From: Gymnogyps californianus
Lineage: Eukaryota > Chordata > Aves > Accipitriformes > Cathartidae
Length of the DNA stretch: 64,000 nt
Reading direction: 5' to 3'
Assembly: GCF_018139145.2 (NCBI RefSeq)
Contig: NW_026114224.1
Location: 558,001-622,000 of the forward strand
A model generated the notes under the pieces. It saw only the letters and a list, made by a program, of their open reading frames with translations, did no database searches and was not told the origin of the DNA. The translations under genes and the position numbers were made by a program. Below, one piece after another: positions 12,166-23,150 of this stretch. Within the stretch, counting starts at the first letter, position 1, and each line of letters starts with the position of its first letter.

Positions 12166-13745
12166 TTAAGGGATGTTAAGAGCGTAGCCGCCTTCTCCAG
12201 ACCAGGACTCCCTTCTGCTCAGCTGCTGAAGCCCAGCCCAGGGACCTGGGGCCTCTGCCTTGGCTGAGGGATGCAGCTGCCACTTTCCTGTTTGCAGGTT
12301 CAACCAGTAGTGAAGCTGAGCACATATTCCAGAGACCCATACACACACAGAGGACACTGACATGGCCCGTCACACAGACAACCACAGACACTGTGCTGCC
12401 TTCAACAGCACCTACGTGTAGGACTTGGATAAAACATAAGTATAGGCAGCCAAGTCCCCTTCTTCCTCTTCAGCTGGTAGAGATAGAAGGTCACTAGTGA
12501 AGGTACACACATGATACTCTCTAGACTCACAAGCACACACACATTCACTGTGATCCCTCGAGTACTAGCATGGCCTCCTTTGTCTGTCCAGTACCCCTGC
12601 CTGGATCCCAGGCACTCTTACCTGCTTCACAGGTCTCCTACTTGCCAGCTAGTCCAGCTTGATGCTCACTAGCAAGCGCTCATGCACTCATCTCACAGGC
12701 ACTCCACATTCGCAAGTCCCCCTGGGGCATACCAGCACAGACCCTTGCCTGCTTCATACTCCTGCCTAGACTCGAGGCTCCTCCCTACTCATTAGCTAGT
12801 CTAGCTTGAAGTTTGCTAGCCAATACACATGCACACCAGGTTTGGGGAAGATGCAGACACCAACCCCCCCCTTTCCCCCAGCAGCTGGTACCAGGTACCA
12901 CATGGGCTGTGACTGGTGGTCCTGCTCCAGCCACCAGTGCTGAGCCCCTCACTCGTGCTGGTCCCCCCCATTAGCTGTTTTTTGGGACACACACCATTCC
13001 TGCCCCAGTGGCTGGAGGCAGAGACCATGACTCGCTCCAGTAGCTCATGTTAAGACCCCACTCAGTCCAGTAGCTGACACCATAGGCCAGGGGTGCCTGC
13101 ACCCCTGGTCTGACTGGAGTAGCTGGGACCAAATCTGCTCATGACAGGCCCCCCCTAGTAGCTAGCACTCCAGGCACAAAGTTTGTAGTACCCGCCCTAG
13201 GTCTAGAGAGCTATGGCTCCTCCAACTACTGTTGCTAGGACCCTCACTTGTTCCAGTAGCTGACACCACAGGCCACAGGGGCACCTACAGTCCCAGTCTG
13301 ACTCCAGTAGCTGGTGCCACATTTCATTCACACATACACAGGTCTCACCAGTAGCTGGCACTTAGTCCTTGCAGCATACATACACATGGGATAGAGAGTG
13401 AGATTATGCAGAGATTGTTAAGATTTAATAAGAAGATATAAGAAGACAGGACAGACTGTGGTGATCAGGCTCAGGGCTCAGCCAGAGAAACATACTGATC
13501 AGCTCTGTTTTACATGCGACCGGCCCACTTTATACCCCTTTCTGTCTACCCTCCCCTTTTGTTTCTCTCTGCTCTCCCTTCCCCCTGCATGTCTCTTCAT
13601 CGGTTTGTATGGTTCTATTGATTCCCTCACCCCTCCCAGTCTGGTGTCCGGGGTCTCCCCCCTAGTTTACAGTCTTATCAGTTGCAAAGTCCAGGTTGAT
13701 CTCCCTGGAAGAGTAGTTAAGACCTAACATACTGTGTGGAAGTTT
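12166..13745 (-). mobile_element. Probable LTR with degenerate tandem array, minus strand
   Basis: Read on the minus strand, a TATAAA box (13529-13534) is followed by an ATTAAA signal (13424-13429), as in a U3-R arrangement. Beyond it lies a GC-rich stretch of degenerate repeats built around GTGCCAGCTACTGGAGT, with recognisable copies near 12880, 13040, 13065, 13115, 13160, 13250, 13305 and 13340. No coding sequence is present. The spacing of promoter and poly(A) signals suggests an ERV LTR with expanded U5 repeats; a simple minisatellite next to unrelated DNA is the alternative. Confidence 0.45.
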
Positions 13746-14530
13746 CTCCTTTCTGGCTTATTAACCTGTGATCTGTCAAACTTTAAGGCTGGCCTGCAAA
13801 ACTGTTGCAAAGGGCTTTTAAGGCACACTTCTCTCAGGTGGATGCAAATTCATTGGGAGGAAAAGTAAAAATAATAAATGAAGGTTGCTATGGCAGTAAG
13901 TGTCCCTGGACTTTTTTTTAAATGTGTGTTTAGGCTTAAGGAAAAAACAAAACTATAATGCCATCTCCCAAAATACTTGGTAGGAATAAGGAGTTTCTCT
14001 TTTCTGCCAAATCTCTACTTGCATGTTACCTCAGTGGGTGGTCTCAGTGGTGATACTTTAATGAGTATTCACATCTGGTTTCATTCTCCTTCCCACACTT
14101 CTCTGGTGAGATAAATGAGAAGTTGCTTGGGGATTCAAAGAGCAGCAAATGAACCTGATAATGTCATATGCAGGTACACACAAGCAGTAATCCTGTGTAA
14201 CCAGACCTACTGTCTGTGCTGGAATTGACATATAAAGACAAGTTTGAAAGCTGAAACATTGCAGATAGGATTTGAAAATTTTACTTTTTGGTTTCTGTGG
14301 TATTATTAAAAGCATAATTACAAGGAAAAGTGGGTCTTAAAAAGATACTAAAATTAACAGCTGCATTTGAACACATTTACTGTTTTAAACCTGTGGCTGT
14401 TTAGATATAGGATTAGAATGTGATATTTAAAGTATAAGAATCCATGTCAAGTGATCAACTCTGAATTATGTGTTTTGTGATTTGTGTAAAGTTGGTTGTG
14501 TTTGGTTTTTTTCTCACTTTGTTGTTTCAG
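13746..14530. other. KCMF1 intron, nothing recognised
   Basis: Unique-looking AT-rich sequence ending in TTGTTGTTTCAG, the acceptor of the next exon. No feature seen. Confidence 0.55.
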
Positions 14531-14632
14531 ATCTGTCCAATATGTGCAGCATTACCTGGAGGGGATCCTAATCATGTCACAGATGACTTTGCAGCTCATC
14601 TTACACTGGAACACAGAGCTCCTAGAGATTTA
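14531..14632 (+). CDS. KCMF1: KCMF1 coding exon (second zinc finger)
   Basis: Thirty-four codons in phase 0-0, from ICPICAALPGG to HRAPRDL. The second C2H2-like finger is CPIC plus HLTLEH, continuing the Di19-type pair begun in the exon at 8133. The acceptor is a normal TTTCAG. The donor is not GT: the coding sequence stops at TTA and the intron opens with ATATCCTTTCT, the U12-type donor consensus. No other position keeps the known KCMF1 reading frame across this junction. Confidence 0.95.
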
Positions 14633-17600
14633 ATATCCTTTCTTAAGTTGAGGAAAAAGGAATAGACTGTTCCTTATGATAGCTGTAACTACTTGTTTTG
14701 ACTTCTGTAGTCAACTGGCTACATCAGTTTTGCTTATTTTTTAGAATTGGTGTTTAGTTATAGAGGATCTGTATGTGTGATTTTTTTATATGTGTATATA
14801 TTTATATCTGTCAGACTGTGAATGGGCTTTAGGTGTAGCTTGACAATGTGGGTGTGTGTTTTTGTTTTATTCCTGATAGCAAAACCTTTTAAAGATGTTT
14901 TTGACACCCAGCTGCTTCTTTCTGCACTGCAGTTTTTACCCTTCTTGGTCGTTAGTTCTGATGCCATTTTGTGTATGGGAAAGCAGCAATCCAGATGCAA
15001 TAGTGTATTATAGATAATTACAAGACTGAAAGCAGTAAATTTCACCAAAAGCAAATGTGTTGGAGAATGCTTTGAACTTTGAAATTGAGTGATTTTAAGT
15101 GTTTGATTAGTTTTATCACCGTATTTCAATAGGGTAGTTTCAGCCTGTTATTTATTGACTTTTTTTTAAGATATAACTAAAGAGCTATCAGGAGGCTTCC
15201 TAGGGATTAGGGCTGTCTTTCAGTTATCTGCAGATTGCAGTGATATAACTACTCTCGATGACTGAAGAGCTCAAACTGTCGGTTTCTTCGCACTTTAAGT
15301 ACAATTTTCTTTTGTGTTACTTGGTCTTAGGAACAGTAATGTGGCTTGTTTTTTGCTGTACAAATACCTACAACATAATTTCAGAAGGTACTCTTACTTC
15401 ATGGAAGTACAGGCCATCATGAAAAACTCTCGTTAAGTGATCTCTATAAATTATTTATCTTTCTATATCTCATTTAAAAAAAAATACAATACTAGTGTAA
15501 TTTGATAGTGCCTTTTTTGTTCAGGGCTTCTTAAAAGAAAAAAAAAGGCCTAACAACTCAAGTTCATTATATCTACTGCTAGCAACATTAGAGGAAATGG
15601 TTTCACTTTGATTGTGATCTGTATTTACATTTAAATTTGTTAGCATTTAAATTGTCAGTCCCAATTACATGGTGAAATTAACTTCCTATTGAAGTGGATG
15701 AGGTGTTGGATTAGAATTCACGCTTCTGGAGCTTTTCCTCTCCCTCCCACATCAGTGATGTCAGATAACTTTTAATTGGGAAATGTGTGTTTATTATTAG
15801 CTACATAAGAGCTAGAGAAATCAGAATAATCTTTTCAGTTACTGAGTAAGGCCACAGTGTCAGTCATCACAAAACTTATGGGGGGGAGCTTTATAAATTG
15901 GACCATGTTATAAATAATTATAGAAAATGCATGTGGAAGTTTCTGTACAGCATTGCTTTAGCAATCAGTGTTGCCAAGTCCACAAAACTTGATAGAGAAA
16001 TTTTTTCTGGACTAGTTGTTCCATGTTGGGTGCTATTTCATGTCTTCTGACAGCTAAGACTAAAAGGAAGAAAAAGGGGGAGAGATTTTCCCCCGCCCAG
16101 TTGCTAACAATTTAGGAAAAGATGTTGTCTTCTGTGTAGCAGTTAGAAGGGTTTTTAAAGCTATTTCAAATGGCTGCACATATTTCTTGTGAAGAATCCT
16201 GTGCAGCCACTGCAAGATATCACCTTTATCCCTGGAGACTCTGGACAGCTCTTAAAATTCCAGTTTCTTTCTTAAACAATTTTCAACTGTTTTACTGTTT
16301 AAAACATGACTTTAGTCTTGACCATGTAAATGGTTCTAGCTTGGTTGTTTTCAGTATATGTTTGCAATGAGTTAAGAGTTCCAAATGCTTTTTTAACCCC
16401 AGCATAGTTGGGTGAGACATCAATATAGTCTTAACTAGTATTTAAATAATGTTATTTATCTTAAAAACACTTTGAAAGATGCAGTTAGCAAGCTACTAAG
16501 ATCCTTTTCTAAATGAGACTAAGGCTAGAATTTTTCAAAGGATTTATATTAAGGATGTTCTAGTTATCTTATTTCCCAAGTTTACTTTAAAAAAAAAAAA
16601 AAAATCCCAAAATGGGGGCATTTTTCTGTCAGATATAGCTATGGAAAGCTTCCCAAACTGCATGAGAGCAGTAGTCAATCAGTAAAATATTAGTGACAAT
16701 GTTCTGTCACTACCAGTATCCAGTATCAACAGATTCAAAGGAGGAACAAACCAGTCTCTGCTAGACAACTATATTCTGTCCCAAAGGAGATTCCCCCCCC
16801 CCCCAACCCTGCAAGTGAAATGTTTTATGCTCTATAGCATAATAGATTTGAAAGTCAATTCTTCCTGAAAGTATTTATTATAGTAAGTGGATATTCTTAC
16901 TTGCCAAAAGAAGTCTAATAATTTTTCATTCTTAAATTTCTCAACTCAGCGATGTCATGAGGAAATGAATTCTACACCATAATCATACGTTGTGGGATAA
17001 GTACATTGGGCATCAGTCTGATACAAATAATAGATTTTATATAAGTGATAAACATGTTATTTTTGAAAATAAGAAAATTGGAGATAAGGTGAGCTAAAGC
17101 TACTAATTTAGAAATTGGAAGAATAAGATATGTCCAAGTACATAATTTCCTAGCTTAGTAGTTAATTGCACTAGTGCTTCTTAAGATAAAAGGAAGCTTT
17201 AGCTAGACTGTCTTGGGAGAACTCATGTGTTAACACTGTTCTGGGAAAGATCATCTTTAAATGATTTCCTGGTAATCTCTTAGTATGTATGAAAAAGCTT
17301 ATATTTCAAGTCATAGCTTTTATAGACATCTCCTAAGAAATGTGGGAAATAAAGAAAGTGAAAGGGCTTGTTTTCATAGTTGGAGCAAATGGAATTTGTG
17401 TGGAGAAAGAGGGAAGATGAAGCAAAGGGGTATGAGAGAAGTTCTGAATCCTCTGTTGACCTGCAATTTCTTGAAGACTGGAGTGAGTGAAATTCCTTGG
17501 ATAAAAGTATAAAATGAAATAATTACTATGTGCTCTTGGTAAGAATGGCAATAAAACTTTGTAGATTATTTTCAGTATTTAAATACCCTCCTTTCCCAAT

Positions 17601-17947
17601 TTTGATGTTAAAATCCTTATGTCTATTGAATAATGTGTTCTGCTGAATATTATCAGTTTAAATTACCTAGTAGAAAACTTTGATCCAGAAGGCAGGAAAT
17701 CCATCCTGACATTTTTTAGACATGATAAAAAGCCTGGGAAAGATGAATTCGGTGCAAGCAGCCCTGGGTGCCTTGGATTCAGATCTATAGGTCTGACTGG
17801 CACCATAGCTATGATTGCATTACACTTATAAAGTTGAATCATTGTTTTATGAATGAGGAATAGTGTGTTGCCTGATTATTCCACCTAGTAAATGTTCTTG
17901 CTGTTTAATACTTGATAGCAAAAGACTTTTCTTAACTGCTTGGTTAT
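14633..17947 (+). other. KCMF1: U12-type (minor spliceosome) intron, apparent AT-AT ends
   Basis: The donor ATATCCTTT (14633-14641) is a perfect match to the AT-AC class U12 donor consensus. Near the 3' end TTTCTTAAC (17928-17936) resembles the U12 branch-point consensus TCCTTAAC and lies about 11 bases before the next exon. There is no long pyrimidine tract. Frame conservation requires the exon to begin GATGAATCT at 17948, so the intron would end ...GGTTAT rather than AC. I see no transposable element in these 3.3 kb. Confidence 0.85.
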
Positions 17948-18122
17948 GATGAATCTAGTGGCGTTCGGCACGTACGTAGAATGTTTCACCCAGGCCGGGG
18001 TTTGGGAGGCCCCCGTGCACGTAGATCAAACATGCACTTTACTAGCAGTTCCACTGGTGGGCTTTCATCTTCTCAGAGTTCATATTCTCCAAGCAATAGA
18101 GAAACCATGGATCCTATAGCTG
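17948..18122 (+). CDS. KCMF1: KCMF1 coding exon (basic linker)
   Basis: The exon starts at GATGAATCT after the U12 intron and ends GCTG before gtaaga (phase 1). It encodes DESSGVRHVRR, an Arg/Gly-rich stretch (RGLGGPRARRS) and a Ser-rich segment ending NRETMDPIA. Mammals have Ala where this sequence has Thr in NRETMD, as I recall the family. No catalytic motif is expected here; the region links the fingers to the coiled coil. Confidence 0.95.
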
Positions 18123-18403
18123 GTAAGAGCTGTAACCACTGATTTTAGCTGAGAGTCCTTAAAGAGACTTTGAAACAAAATCCAAGATGATAATAGTTGC
18201 CTTTTTTTTCTGTGTTTAAAAAAAAAAAAAATGCTTCCCAATGTCATAATTGATGGGTGTTTACTGATGAATAGTATCCTTAATTGGATTGTCTACAGGG
18301 ATTGAACCTGGAACTTCTGAAATGAAAAACACTGCCCCTTTAGCTTGTGCTTTTAAATTTAGAGACTTCTAGGCTCGTTCCCATGACTGACCTGTCCACA
18401 GGT

Positions 18404-18455
18404 GGTATCAAAGAATGGTTGAGGTTGGAAGGGACCTTTCAAGATCATCTAGTCC

Positions 18456-18500
<45 letters not shown>

Positions 18501-18835
18501 GCAGGGCCACCTAGAGCAGGCTGCCCAGGACCGTGTCCAGTCAGGTTTTCAATATCTCCACGGATGGACTCCTCCACCTCTCTGGGCAACCTGTTACAGT
18601 GTTTGACCACCCTCACAGTAAAAAAGTGTTTTCTTGTGTTCAGATGGATTTAATTTGTTTTAATTTGTGCCCATTGCCTCTTGCCCTGTCAGTGGGCAGT
18701 ACAGAGAAGAGTCTGGCTCCCTTTCATTCGTTCCCTCCCCTCAGGTATTTATATACACTGATAAGATTCCTCTCCCTTGAGCCTTCTGTTTTCCAGGCTG
18801 AAGAGTCCCAGGTCTCTTAGCCTCTCCTCATATGA
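18404..18835 (-). mobile_element. CR1 3'-end fragment with long poly-C tract
   Basis: Read on the minus strand this is a CR1 3' end of the type that finishes GGTCCCTTCCAACCTCAACC. On the + strand it opens ATGGTTGAGGTTGGAAGGGA and carries the CACAGTAAAAAAGTGTTTTC and AGTCCCAGGTCTCTTAGCC blocks. A homopolymer of 41 C at 18458-18498 interrupts it where ordinary copies have only a few bases. Confidence 0.88.
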
Positions 18836-19173
18836 TATGTATGTATGTATTTTTAAAAGTAATTGTTTCTAACCACCATTACCTACTTCAATGCATCTAG
18901 CTTTAATTTGCCGTGTGCATAGAGGTGTTAGAGATGAATCTTAATTTTTTTAGCACAAACCAAGTGCTGTACTTGAGTTCATCAAGATGAAATTGGTTCA
19001 ATTGGAATATTATTGATAGACATTTAAAATGTGCTCAGTTTACTTTCAGATTACAGTTTGGATGACAGGCTTGCTGATTTTTAGGAGGTCTTTTAACTCT
19101 CTTAAAATTCTTAAATAACTGTGTTTTAATAAGCATTTTATATAGAGCTGAGCGACAGCCCTGCCTTAAGGTT

Positions 19174-19950
19174 GTGCAAGGGGAAGGTAAGCCTGAATTC
19201 AACCTCAAGCTGACTGACACAAGAAACTCACAAGATGAAGGAGACTGGACCCTTGTCTCTGCTCGGGGCAGAAGGAAGAACCTTCCCCCTTCCCCTAAAG
19301 TGCCCCTACGTAACAGATACAGTGCTCTGGGGTTGGAGAATGAAGAGCACATGAGTAATGAACAGGATCCAGGAAAAGCTGACCATGCGAAGTTGATCCA
19401 ACCACCCACCCACATTAGAACCAGTGCCACCAGAAAAGCACATAAAGTATTAGTAAATGGAGATTCCTTACTGAGAGGCACCGAAGCACCCATTTGCCGT
19501 CCAGACAATTTCTCTAGAGAAGTTTGCTGCCTACCAGGAGCTCTCATCTGCGATGTCACTGAGAGGCTGCTGAGCCTGGTGAACCCTACAGATTATCATC
19601 TGCTCCTACTATTCCACGTAGGGTCCAATGATACTATGACGAGGCAACTTAGAACCATCAAAAGAGACTATATGTCCCTCGGAGCAATGTTAAAAGGATC
19701 TGGAGCACAGGTGGTGTTCTCCTCTATCCTCCCAGTCAGAGGAAGGGGTTCAGGAAGGAGAAGACGAATTGAACAGGTGAATGCCTGGCTGTGTGGCTGG
19801 TGCCATGCTCAAGGTTTTGGCTTCTATGATCATGGATCTACCTTTGAGAAGCTGGGTCTGTTGGGAGCTGATGGGATTCACCTGACCAAGTGGGGCAAGA
19901 GGGTCTTCACCAACAAGCTGGCCAGACTTATAAGGAGGGCTTTAAACTAG
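19174..19950 (+). CDS. CR1 ORF1 esterase portion, open 258-codon frame
   Basis: An uninterrupted frame ending at TAG, 258 codons. It shows the SGNH-hydrolase blocks: GDSLLRGTEAPIC with the catalytic Ser, the HVGSND block, and DGIHLTKWGKRVF with the catalytic Asp-x-x-His. The N-terminal zipper/zinc part of full-length CR1 ORF1 is missing because of 5' truncation. The start used is the first Met in the surviving frame and is not a natural one. ORF1 in this family is thought to act in the retrotransposition particle; the frame staying open suggests a fairly young insertion. Confidence 0.8.
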   Translation: MQGEGKPEFNLKLTDTRNSQDEGDWTLVSARGRRKNLPPSPKVPLRNRYSALGLENEEHMSNEQDPGKADHAKLIQPPTHIRTSATRKAHKVLVNGDSLLRGTEAPICRPDNFSREVCCLPGALICDVTERLLSLVNPTDYHLLLLFHVGSNDTMTRQLRTIKRDYMSLGAMLKGSGAQVVFSSILPVRGRGSGRRRRIEQVNAWLCGWCHAQGFGFYDHGSTFEKLGLLGADGIHLTKWGKRVFTNKLARLIRRALN

Positions 19951-20103
19951 ATTTAGTGGGGGAAGGGGATGGAGTTCTGAGCACCAGACAGGAGCCAGGG
20001 GCTGCTGATGTATTAGGAACCAACAGGGGAACACCTGTGAAAAGCCTCAAAGGAATTAGGGCATGTTCCTCTAAAAAGGTGACAAGGCTGATAGCCCACC
20101 TGA

Positions 20104-21917
20104 AGTGCCTCTATACCAATGCACGCAGCATGGGTAACAAAGAGGAGAAGCTGGAAGCCACTGTGCAGCTAGAAAGCTATGATCTAATTGCTATCACTGA
20201 AACGTGGTGGGACGAATTGCACTACTGGAGTGCTGCAATTGATAGCTATAAACTGTTCAGGAGGGACAGGCAAGGAAGGAGGGGGGGGGGTTGCCCTCTG
20301 TAAAAAAAAAAAAAAAAAAAAAAAAAAATGGATTGACTGCACAGAGCTGTCTTTGAAAAGCAGCAATGAACAGGTTAAGAGCTTATGGGTAAAAATTAGG
20401 GGCCAAGCCAACAAAGGAAACCTCATGGTTGGTGTTTACTACAGGCTGCCCAATCAAGGGGAGCCTGTGGACGAAGTGTTCTTACTTCAACTGCAGGAAG
20501 CATCGCGCTTGCAGGCTCTGATCCTGCTGCGGAATGTGGAGAAGGCTGAGGTGCTCAACAATTTTTTGCCTCAGTTTTCAATGGTAATCTCTCTTCCCAT
20601 ATCTCTCAAGCCCCTGAACCTCAAGGCAGGGACTGGGGGAGCAAAATCCCTCCCACTGTTAAAGAAGATCAGGTTCGAGACCACCTGAGGAACCTGAACA
20701 TACATAAGTCCATAGGACCTGACAAGATGCATCCCAGGGTCCTGAGGGAATTGGCTGATGTAGTTGCCTAGCCACTCTCCATCATATTTGAAAAGTCGTG
20801 GCAGTCAGGTGAAGTCCCCAGTGACTGGAAAAAGGGAAACATCACACCCATTTTTAAAAAGGGTAAAAAGGAGGAATCTGGGAACTACCGACCAGTCAGC
20901 CTCACCTCTGTGCCCAGTAAGATCATGGAACAGATCCTCCTGGAAGCTATGTCAAGGCATATGGAAGGCAGGGAGGTGATTAGAGACAGCCAACATGGCT
21001 TCAGCAAGGGCAAATCGTCCCTGGCTAATCTAGTGGCCTTCTATGATGGAGAGACTGCATCAGTGGACAAGGGAAGAGCTACGGATGTCATCTACCTGGA
21101 CTTCTGTAAGGCTTTTGATACAGTCCCCCACAACATTCTTGCCTCTAAACTGGAGAGATATGGGTTTGATGGATGGACTGTTAGGTGGATAAAGAATTGG
21201 CTGGATGGCTGTGTCCAAAGAATTTCAGTCAATGGCTCAATGTCCAAGTGGAAACCAGTAACGAGTGGTGTCCCTCAGGGGTCCGTACTGGGACCAGTAT
21301 TATTTAATATCTTTATCAACGATGTAGTGGGATTGAGTGCACCCTCAGCAAGTTTGCAGATGCCACCAAGCTGAGTGGTGCAGTTGAATCACTAGAGAGA
21401 AGGGATGCCATCCAGAGGGACCTTGACAGGCTTGAGGAGTGGGCCCATGGGAACCTCATGAAGTTCAACAAGGCCAAGTGTCCTGCATCCAGTGTGTGTC
21501 CAGCTCTGGGGTCACCAGTACAAGAAAGACATGGACCTGTTGGAGTGGTTCCAGAGAAGGGCCACAAAAGTGGTCAGAGGGCTGGAACACCTCTCCCATG
21601 AGGAAAGTCTGAGACAGTTGGGGTTGTTCAGCCTGGAGAAGAGAAGGCTACGGCGAGACCTTACTGCGGCCTTTCCATATAGAAAGGGGGCTTATAAGAA
21701 AGATGGAGAGAGACTTTTTACCAAGGCCTGTAGTGACAGGACAAGGGGCAACTGTTTTAAACTGAAAGAGGGTAGGTTTAGATTGGACATAAGGAAGAAA
21801 TTTTTTATGATGAGGGTGGTGGGACACTGGGACAGGTTGCCCAGGGAAGTTGTGGATGCCCCATCATTGGAAGTGTTCAAGGCCAGGTTGGATGGGGCTT
21901 TGAGCAACCTGATCTAG
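20104..21917 (+). pseudogene. CR1 ORF2, broken
   Basis: The endonuclease start (YDLIAITETWWDELHYW, YKLFRRDRQGRRGG) runs into G and A homopolymers at 20280-20328 and then a deletion near 20505. The RT reappears at about 20700 with an in-frame TAG at 20769-20771, then [38 protein letters not shown] and [13 protein letters not shown]. The catalytic motif reads FADATKL instead of FADDTKL, losing the second Asp. After another deletion near 21480 the C-terminal tail closes at 21917. Confidence 0.88.
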
Positions 21918-22000
21918 TGAAAGGTGTCCTCTGCCCATGGCAGGGGGGGTTGGACTAGATGATCTTTGAAGGTCCCTTCCAACCCAAACCATTCTTTGAT

Positions 22001-22599
22001 TTCTGTGTCATATTTTGGTCAGATTTAGGAGAATTTTCAAGGGGAAGATGTCTCATTTTTAACTTCCAACAATCACACAGGCATGTTTTTAGGATTTACA
22101 GATATAATCTGTAAGTATTTTTTCAACTTTGTGATTTTCAGGAATAAGTTCTCTATAAAGAGGTAAAAATAAAAATTGACCGAGAAGTTGATTTTTAAAA
22201 GAGCTATAATTTGTCTTAATGTAAAATCTTAAGATATCATACACTCATATAGTGAAAGATGATAAGTGTCAGGGAAACTTCAGAACTTCCTGCACTTAGA
22301 TAAGTTCCTGCTATTATCTGCCTTTGCTTCAGATCCTGGAAGGGCATGAATGTTTAAACTGGAGCTTCTTATTGTTAGGCTATGATTCCTCGAGAGGCAG
22401 TGAACCAACTTAAGAGTGCATTGCTTTTGAAAGAGGAAGCTGCAGCTCCACCCACCCCCACCCCCCTTCCATAGGCATAGTTCCTTTGCCTCTGTGCTGG
22501 TTGCTCTTCGGGCCCTCTGTGAGCTGATTTAACTCATTGAAATGGCAGAAAAATAATAGAAAAATTTAGTTTGGAATTTACCTCTGCAGGTTGTCTATT
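22001..22599. other. KCMF1 intron segment, nothing recognised
   Basis: About 600 bases between two CR1 copies. It contains a C-rich run at about 22455-22468 and no recognisable gene or repeat. Confidence 0.5.
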
Positions 22600-23150
22600 T
22601 CCAACCCATTTCTCATAGGAGGTCTATTTAGATCAGGTTGATCAGGTTGCTCAAGGCCTCATTCAGTTGAGTTTTGAATGCCTCCAAGGACAGAGATCCT
22701 ACAACCTCCCTGGGCAACCTGTTCTAGTATTTAAAAACCTTCATGTTTTAAAAGGGAGGAGTGGGGAGGATAAAAAAAATAAAACCCTTTGGATGTAATT
22801 GGAATTTCCCATGTTCCCCTGTCTGACTCTTGTCCTGTTGCTGTATGCCTCTGAGAAGAGTCTAGCTTAGTCTTCTCTGTATCTTCCAATTGGGTAGATT
22901 CAGACAGCAATAAGATATCTTCCGAAGTATTCTTTTCCAGACTGAACAAACCCAGTTCTCCCGCTCTTTCCTCGTGTACTGTGTTCCAGCCTCCTGATCA
23001 TCTTGGTGGCCCTCCACTGGACTTGCTCCGTTATGTCCATGTGTCTCTTGTCCTGGGGAGCCTACAACTGGACACAGCACTCTGGATGTAGCTTCACCAG
23101 TGCCAAATAGAGGGGAAGAATCACTTCCCGGGACCTGCTGGCTGCACTCC
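22600..23150 (-). mobile_element. Older CR1 3' fragment
   Basis: A diverged CR1 3' half in reverse orientation. Recognisable blocks on + are CTCCCTGGGCAACCTGTTCTA at about 22706, CCTCCACTGGACTTGCTCC at about 23011, CCTACAACTGGACACAGCAC at about 23063 and CTTCACCAGTGCCAAATAGA at about 23092. More mutated than the copies at 19145 or 35125. Confidence 0.8.

Larger units (their letters stand above)
19145..22000 (+). mobile_element. CR1 LINE copy 2, 5'-truncated and internally deleted
   Basis: A sense-oriented CR1 beginning within ORF1, with a long open esterase ORF, a broken ORF2 with deletions at about 20505 and 21480, and a normal CR1 3' end (CTTTGAAGGTCCCTTCCAAC, ending ATTCTTTGATTTCTGTG). 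A 27-base poly-A at 20302-20328 follows a G run in the endonuclease region. Confidence 0.92.

Noticed and set aside
18415..18606. Poly-proline ORF
   Set aside because: Produced by the poly-C tract inside a CR1 tail.
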